This document shows, in pieces, positions 58,551-64,000 of a DNA stretch of 64,000 bases (position 1 is the first letter of the stretch; each line of letters begins with the position of its first letter). Made by a program: the position numbers and the translations under genes. Under the pieces are notes generated by a model. The model had not been told where the DNA came from and searched no databases. It saw nothing but the letters and a program-made list of their open reading frames with translations. Origin of the DNA: Rhizomys pruinosus (Eukaryota; Chordata; Mammalia; Rodentia; Spalacidae); contig VZQC01001595.1 in NCBI GenBank assembly GCA_009823505.1, positions 2,854,127-2,918,126 of the forward strand. The letters are read 5' to 3'.

Positions 58551-58723
58551 CATATTGAGTGAAGTAACACAGTTCCAGAAAAGCAAATGATGAATGGTAT
58601 CCCTCATCTCTGGATCCTAGCACCATTACCTAATTGTAAGGCAAACTGAGCAATAATAATGTGATCAGAAAACAACTGTGCTCTTATATTGTAGAATCCC
58701 TTAAAAAAATAAACAACAAAAAG

Positions 58724-59535
58724 AAACAGAAAGAGCAAAATAAGCAATCTAACACTGCACCTAAAAACACTTGAGAGACAACAATAAACGAACCCTAAAC
58801 CCAAAAGACAGGAAGAAATAACAAAAATCAGAGCAGAAATCAGTGAAATAGAAACAAAGACAACAATACAAAAAAAATCAATGAATCCAAAAGTTGGTTC
58901 TTTGAAAGAATAAACTAGACAGACCTCTAGCCCAGTTAACCAAAAAACAATGAATGGTATCCCTCATTCGTGGATGCTAGCAACAAGTACCTAGTTGTAA
59001 GGCAAACTGAACAACTTCAATGTTATATTCCTCTTTTTCTGAAAGAAACTGTGCTCTTATAATGTGAATCCCTTAACAGGCTCTAGAATTAACCTACCAC
59101 TTATTATTAGACTTTGTAATCTTGGTATATGGATGGAGGTTATGTATGGATACTTTAGAGTAATATAAATTTAAAAGGGAAAAAATGTGAATCCTGAAAT
59201 ATGATATGGAAATAGCATAGTTTATTTTCAGAAGATATAATTTAAGTATAGGTGTGATATAAATATATGCATAGGTTGAAGCAATACAAATTGGAGGGAA
59301 CAATAACAACAAAAGAACTGGGACAGGGAACTGAAAGAAACAGTAAGTTTTTCCCAAAAGCAGTGATCCTCTGCTTTGAAAAACTTTTAAAAGACTCAGA
59401 GAAAGATATGGGGCTGGTATGGCAGAATGCATGAACTCAGGTTGGGGGGGGCATGGAAAGGGAAATGAATCTAAATTGGACTGAGAAATGATGTATGAAA
59501 TGCACAAAACTTCAATCAAAATAACAAAAAACACA
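58724..59535 (+). mobile_element. L1 copy 2, 3' part
   Basis: Resumes copy 2 with cagaaagagcaaaataagca, in ORF2 (58,736-58,943; corresponds to 54,490-54,700 of copy 3). At aaccaaaaaacaatgaatgg it jumps to the end of the element: ggatgctagcaacaagtacc, cttaacaggctctagaatta, the long-type segment and the final G-rich block at 59,440. Most of the reverse transcriptase and the C-terminal region are deleted. A 165-codon minus-strand frame (59,094-59,591) is antisense 3'UTR, not a gene. Confidence 0.9.
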
Positions 59536-60604
59536 TACATATGCATATAATTAATCATAAAATAAAATCTTTTTTTAAAAAACACAGACACATATAGAGG
59601 AAGTAAGAAATGAAAATAAAAACTTCAAGTGTAATAGAATTTATAATGAATTATTAATTAATTATCTGGTTTGATTATAGAGCTTTCTCTCACCTGTGCT
59701 TTGGTTAATTGGTGTTTCCATATGTACCATATACAAATTAGCATAGACCCTAAAATAAAATCTTCTTTAATGCTGAAAACTCTAAAAGGAACATAAAAAG
59801 TATAAATTAACTTTAAGCTTATTACCCAGAGAGATATTTACCTTCTACTGTGGATCTAAGTTTTATTAGTGGCAAAATGAAGTATCTTCAAAATGCTTAT
59901 CCAAATTCACCCTCAGAATGAGTGTTGACTTAATTTTCTGTAGCACTTGGCTCCCAGATCTATTCTCTAGACTTTTTGATGTTATTGAAACAGGCAGCAA
60001 TTGGAAACACATTCCCCCAGAGCTAAAATATCTCCTGTCTGAGTAGTTGAGATAAACTTCAGTAGAAAAGGACCTGACAGCTAATGGGTGTTAAAAATAA
60101 ACCCAACGGGATGAAAAATGCAACATGGGAATGAACACTTTGAGTACAAATGAATGAGTATGCTACTCTTCCCTAGGGATCACCTGATGTCACTTCTTGC
60201 TCAATCTCTTACAAAAATGTCCTTAGAAATAATAGGTAATTGTTCAATTTAACAATAAGATAAAAGTATAGTCAAATACACGGTATGAGGTACCTTACTA
60301 TGCATACATATTCTACTTATAAGAGAATAATGTCTGTGCTGTGTTAACCAGGCAAACATTATATCCAACTTTAAGTTCTCCCTGAGCTCAACAAACCCAT
60401 ATCTGCCACTACAATATAAAGAAGGTCCTAAAAAGCAAAGACTTTTTCCACTCATTGTTATATTCCACCCTCTACAAAAACACCCTGAAGTGGTAAGCCT
60501 TGGATAAGTACTGGCTAAGTGAACAGGTAATATTTTCTACTGCAGATGGAGAGGTTTTCACTCATCTCATAATTAAGCTCCTCTAGCATCCACTGTGCTA
60601 TACT
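59536..60604. other. Unique sequence
   Basis: AT-rich. No recognised repeat or gene. Confidence 0.5.
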
Positions 60605-63600
60605 ATGCTTTTTTTTCTTTTTTGTGTTTTTATTGATGTTTTGTGCATTTCAGACATCATTTTTCAATTCAGTTCAGGCATGTACCCTTTCCCTTCCCCC
60701 TATGCCACCACACCCCACCCTAGATCATGCATTCTGCCGTAACTGTCCTGCATTTTTCTCCCAGTCTTTTTTGTCATGCTTAGGAATTCACATTTTCCTC
60801 TATTAATTTTATATTATTCTAAAATATGGATACACACTCTCCACCCATATACAGTAATTACAGAGTCTGAAAATAACTGGAGGGTGGATTCTAGAGCCCA
60901 CTGAGAGATTCACATTATAACAACATAGTTGCTTTCAGATAAACAGAAAAATAACAATAATGTTATTCAGCTTGCCTTTCATCTAGGGGATTTGGTGTTA
61001 GCATCCACAAAAGAGGGAAACCATTCTCTGTCTTTCTGGGACTGTGTTACTTCACTCAGCATAATGGCTTCGAGCTCCATCCATTTTCCTGAAAAGTTCA
61101 TAATGCCATCCTTCTTTACCACTGAATAGTACTCCATTGTGTAGATATATCACATTTTTTGTCATCCACTTGTCAGTTGAAGGGCATTTGTGTTGGTTCC
61201 AGCTCTTTGTTATTGTGAAGAAAGCTGCAATAAACATGGATGTGCGTGTATCTGAATGGTATCATGAGTCTTTGGGGTATATACCCAGGAGTGGTATGAC
61301 TGGGTCAGGTGGTAGGATCATTCTGAGTCTTTTAGGGGTTCTCCACACTGCTTTCCATCGTGATTGTACACGTTTACATTCCCACCAGCAGTGAAAGAGT
61401 GTTCCCCTTTCCCCACAACCTCTCCAGCATTTGGTGTCTTTTGTTTTCATGATCTTAGCTAGCTGTATTGGAGTGAGATTATATCTGAGAGTGGTTTTAA
61501 TTTGCATTTCCTTAATTATTAATGATGTTGAACACTTTTTAAGATGTTTCTCAGCAATCTTTAATTCCTCACTGGTGAAGACTGTTCAGCTCTTTACTCC
61601 ATCTTTTGAGTAGGTCATTTGTCTTCTTTGTTTTTTGAATAGTTCATATATTCTTGAGTTTAATGCTCTATCAGAGGTATCACTAGTAAAGGTTTCCTCC
61701 CACTCTGTGGGTTTTCTCTTCACTTCCTCGATCATTTCTTTCAGTGTACAGAAGCTTTTGAGTTTGATGAGGTCCCATTTGTTGATGGTTGACCTTACTT
61801 CCTGTGCAGCTGCTGTCTGATTTAGAAAGTCTTTTCCTATGCCTATGTCTTGTGGATTTTTGCCAACTTTTTCTTCTATCATCTTCAGGGTATCAGGCTT
61901 CACGTTGAGATCTGCAACTTGGAGTTGATTTTTGTACAGGGTGAGAGGTAGGGGTTTAATTTTGTTCTTCTACAAATGATGATCCAATTTTGCTAGCACC
62001 ATTTGATGAAGATGCTATCCTTCCTCCATTGAGGTTTTTTTGCCCCTTTGTCAAATATGAGGTGGCTGAAATTATATGAGCTCAAGTTTGGATCTTCAAT
62101 TTTGTTCCATTGGTCAACAGGTCTGGTTTTGTGCCAGTACCAGGCTGTCTTTATGACCGTGGCCCTGTAATACAGTTTGAAGTCTGGTAGGGCAATCTCT
62201 CCTGTATTACATTATTTTTCACTCAGGGTGGCTTTAGCTATTCGGGGCCTTTTGGTTTTAATATGAATTTAAGGATCTTTTTTCCAAGTCTATAAAGAAG
62301 CTCCTAGGGATTTTGATTGGGATTGTTTGAATCTGTATATCAATTTGGGAAAAATGGACATTTTTACTATATTAATTTTCCCAATCCAGGAGAATGGGAG
62401 GTCTTTCCATCTTTTGATGTCATTTTCAATCTCCTTCTTCAGGGGTTTAAAATTTATGTTGTAGAGGACTTTGGTATCTTTGATTAGGTTTGTTCCAAGG
62501 TATCATTATTTTTAAGGCTATTGTGAGTGGGAAAGTCTTCTTATATTCCTTCTCCACTTGTTTATTGTTAGTGTAAAGAAAGGCTACTGATTTTTCTAGG
62601 TTAAATTTGTAGCCTGACACTTTACTAAAACTCTTAATCATTTCTAGAAGTTTTCTGGTGGAGTTTTTAGCATCCCTTAGGTAACTATCATATCATCTGC
62701 AAAAAGGGGTAGCTTAACTTCTTCTTTTCCCATTAGTACTCCTTTAATTTCCTTCTCTTGTCTTATTGCCCTAGCAAGTGTTTCAAGCACTATGTTGAAG
62801 AGGAGTGGCAATAAGTAGCAGCCTTGCTGCGTTCCTGCCTTTAAGGGAAATGGTTCCAATTTTTCTCCATTTAGGATGATGTTGGCAATGGGTGTGATAT
62901 ATATGCTTTTGATCAAGTTGAGGAATGTTACTTTTGGTCCTATTCCCTCTAGAACATTAAACATGAAGGGATGCTGGATCTTGTAAAAGGCTTTTTCAGC
63001 ATTAGATGAGATGATCATGTGGTTTTTGTCTTTCAGTCCATTTATATGTTTTATGATATTTATTGATTTATGTATGTTGAACCATCCCTGCATCTCTGGT
63101 ATGAATCCAACTTGATCATGATGGATGCTCTTCTTGATGTGGGTCTGTATGCGATTTGCAAGTTGAAAATTCTCATTTTGTTGAGAATTTTTGCATCTAT
63201 GTTCATTAGTGAGATGGGTCTATAGCTTTCTTTTTTGCTTGCATCTTTGCCTGGTTTTGGTATTAGAGTGATGCCAGCTTCATAGAAGGAGTTTGGGAGA
63301 ATTCCTTCTGTTTGTATTTTTCTCAACAGTTTGAGTGGCAATGGTTGTAGGACCTCTTTAAATGTTTTATACAATTCTGTTGTGAAACCATCTGGACCAG
63401 GGCTTTTTTTAGTTGAGAAGTTTTTAATTACATTTTCAATTTCCTCAAATATGATGGATCTGTTTAAACTGTCAATCTCTTCTTGGTTGAGCTTTGTTGG
63501 TTCCCAGGATTTCAGATATTCATCCATTTTTCTTAGGTTTTCAAATTTAGTGGAGTAAAGATTTTTGAAGTATTCCCATATGTTTGTCTGGATCTTTTCT

Positions 63601-63750
63601 TTGTCTGTAGTGATGTTTCCCCTTTCATTATAAATACTGTTGATTTGGAGTTGCTCTCTCTTTTTCTTTTGTTAACTGGACTAGAGGTCTATTTTGTTTA
63701 TTTTTTCAAAGAACAAGCTTGTGTATTAGTTGATTTTATTTTTTTAATTG
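60605..63750 (-). mobile_element. L1, minus strand, 5' end outside or lost
   Basis: From the left: T-rich tail, 3'UTR of the short type (60,640-60,950), then ORF2 in reverse. Similarity to copies 2 and 3 continues to about 63,745, where another L1 3' end interrupts. No target duplication is visible because the 5' boundary is not in the window. Confidence 0.92.
61000..63745 (-). pseudogene. L1 ORF2, degenerate (minus strand)
   Basis: Reverse transcriptase and C-terminal parts of L1 ORF2p in several frames. From the 5' side: [15 protein letters not shown] and LIPKPGKD (63,060-63,527), the RT core with [23 protein letters not shown] and FADD (62,677-63,093; FADD codons at 62,692-62,703), the thumb region (62,447-62,641), the YKPTEWEE-type connection (61,586-61,903), and the Cys-rich KCWRGCGERGTLFHCWWEC (61,262-61,507). 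The second W of HCWW, a stop in copy 3, is intact here. Frameshifts separate these blocks. The endonuclease domain is not in the window. Confidence 0.92.
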
Positions 63751-63956
63751 ATTTATTTTTTAATATATATTTTGTAAGAGATTATCAAATCTAGACCCGT
63801 GCCCCCACCCTACCCCCCCACCCCACCAGAGCTCATGTATTCTGCCAAACATGCTTTTCATCTCTTTCTCAGTCTTTCTCGATATTCTCCATGTGGAAGT
63901 TGACTATTTTGAGCAGAAGTTCACTGTTTCAGTCAGTTCTTTGATGCAGTCCTTTC

Positions 63957-63997
<41 letters not shown>

Positions 63998-64000
63998 CCA
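63750..64000 (-). mobile_element. Nested L1 3'UTR, truncated by window end
   Basis: ORF2 similarity of the surrounding copy stops at about 63,745 in tttttttaattgattt. What follows has the C-rich block, cccacc runs and catgtattctgcc with tttctcagtctttc, the same order as the 3'UTR at 60,690-60,770. A related but distinct L1 3' end therefore seems inserted here, in the same orientation. Confidence 0.6.
63958..63998. repeat. (TTG)n microsatellite
   Basis: About 13 GTT units at the window edge. Confidence 0.95.

Larger units (their letters stand above)
51964..58723 (+). mobile_element. L1 copy 3, 5'-complete, nested
   Basis: Inserted in copy 2 between copies of aaacagaaagag (51,952-51,963 and 58,724-58,735). 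It has two 5'UTR monomers, ORF1, ORF2 and a short 3'UTR ending cccttaaaaaaataaacaac, i.e. polyadenylated before the aggctctagaatta block present in other copies. Its ORF2 is itself interrupted by an insertion at 56,714-58,014. Without that it would be about 5.4 kb. It is 5'-complete, but both frames are damaged. Confidence 0.92.

Noticed and set aside
59094..59591. 165-codon minus-strand frame
   Set aside because: It is antisense to an L1 3'UTR. Related copies at 46,887-47,180 and 3,144-3,329 show similar antisense frames for the same reason.
1..64000. Search for CRISPR arrays, operons, phage or plasmid genes
   Set aside because: No regularly spaced repeats, no ribosome-binding-site-led gene clusters. 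The repeat content is that of a rodent nuclear genome.

Overview
This window looks like non-coding DNA from a muroid rodent. The evidence is the mixture of repeats: B1 (7SL-derived) SINEs, tRNA-derived SINEs of the B2/B3 superfamily, B4 composite SINEs, rodent LTR-like repeats and LINE-1 (L1) elements with tandem 5'UTR monomers. The L1 ORF1 and 5'UTR do not look like those of house mouse or rat, so I place it only at muroid level. I found no host protein-coding gene, intact RNA gene, CRISPR array or operon. The open reading frames are either L1 fragments or chance and repeat-derived frames.

Layout. Positions 1-45,700 are mostly unique, AT-rich intergenic or intronic sequence with scattered SINEs, MIR/L2 relics, LTR-like pieces and microsatellites. 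Three points stand out there: a full-length U1 snRNA retropseudogene with target-site duplications (16,294-16,513), a 1.46-kb retro-insertion inside an old MIR that carries an L1 end plus about 1 kb of non-L1 DNA (7,486-8,985), and a set of B2/B3-type SINEs with clear duplications, three of which share a 17-bp internal duplication. From 45,851 to 48,099 lies what looks like a minus-strand retrocopy of an unidentified polyadenylated transcript, itself interrupted by an L1 and a SINE.

From 48,822 to 59,535 there is a stack of plus-strand L1 copies. Copy 1 (an ORF2 fragment) abuts copy 2. Copy 2 is split by copy 3, a 5'-complete element (51,964-58,723). Copy 3 is split by a further insertion (56,714-58,014) that looks like an L1 3' end carrying a 3' transduction. 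From 60,605 to the window end a minus-strand L1 with a broken ORF2 runs to about 63,750, where another minus-strand L1 3' end begins.

The genes do not act together as a pathway. What links the features is L1 retrotransposition: L1 itself, SINEs, U1 and the unknown transcript all show L1-endonuclease-type target sites. I see no previously undescribed system here. The most informative signals are the transduction candidates, the unknown retrocopy, and the TATA-phased monomers of copy 3.
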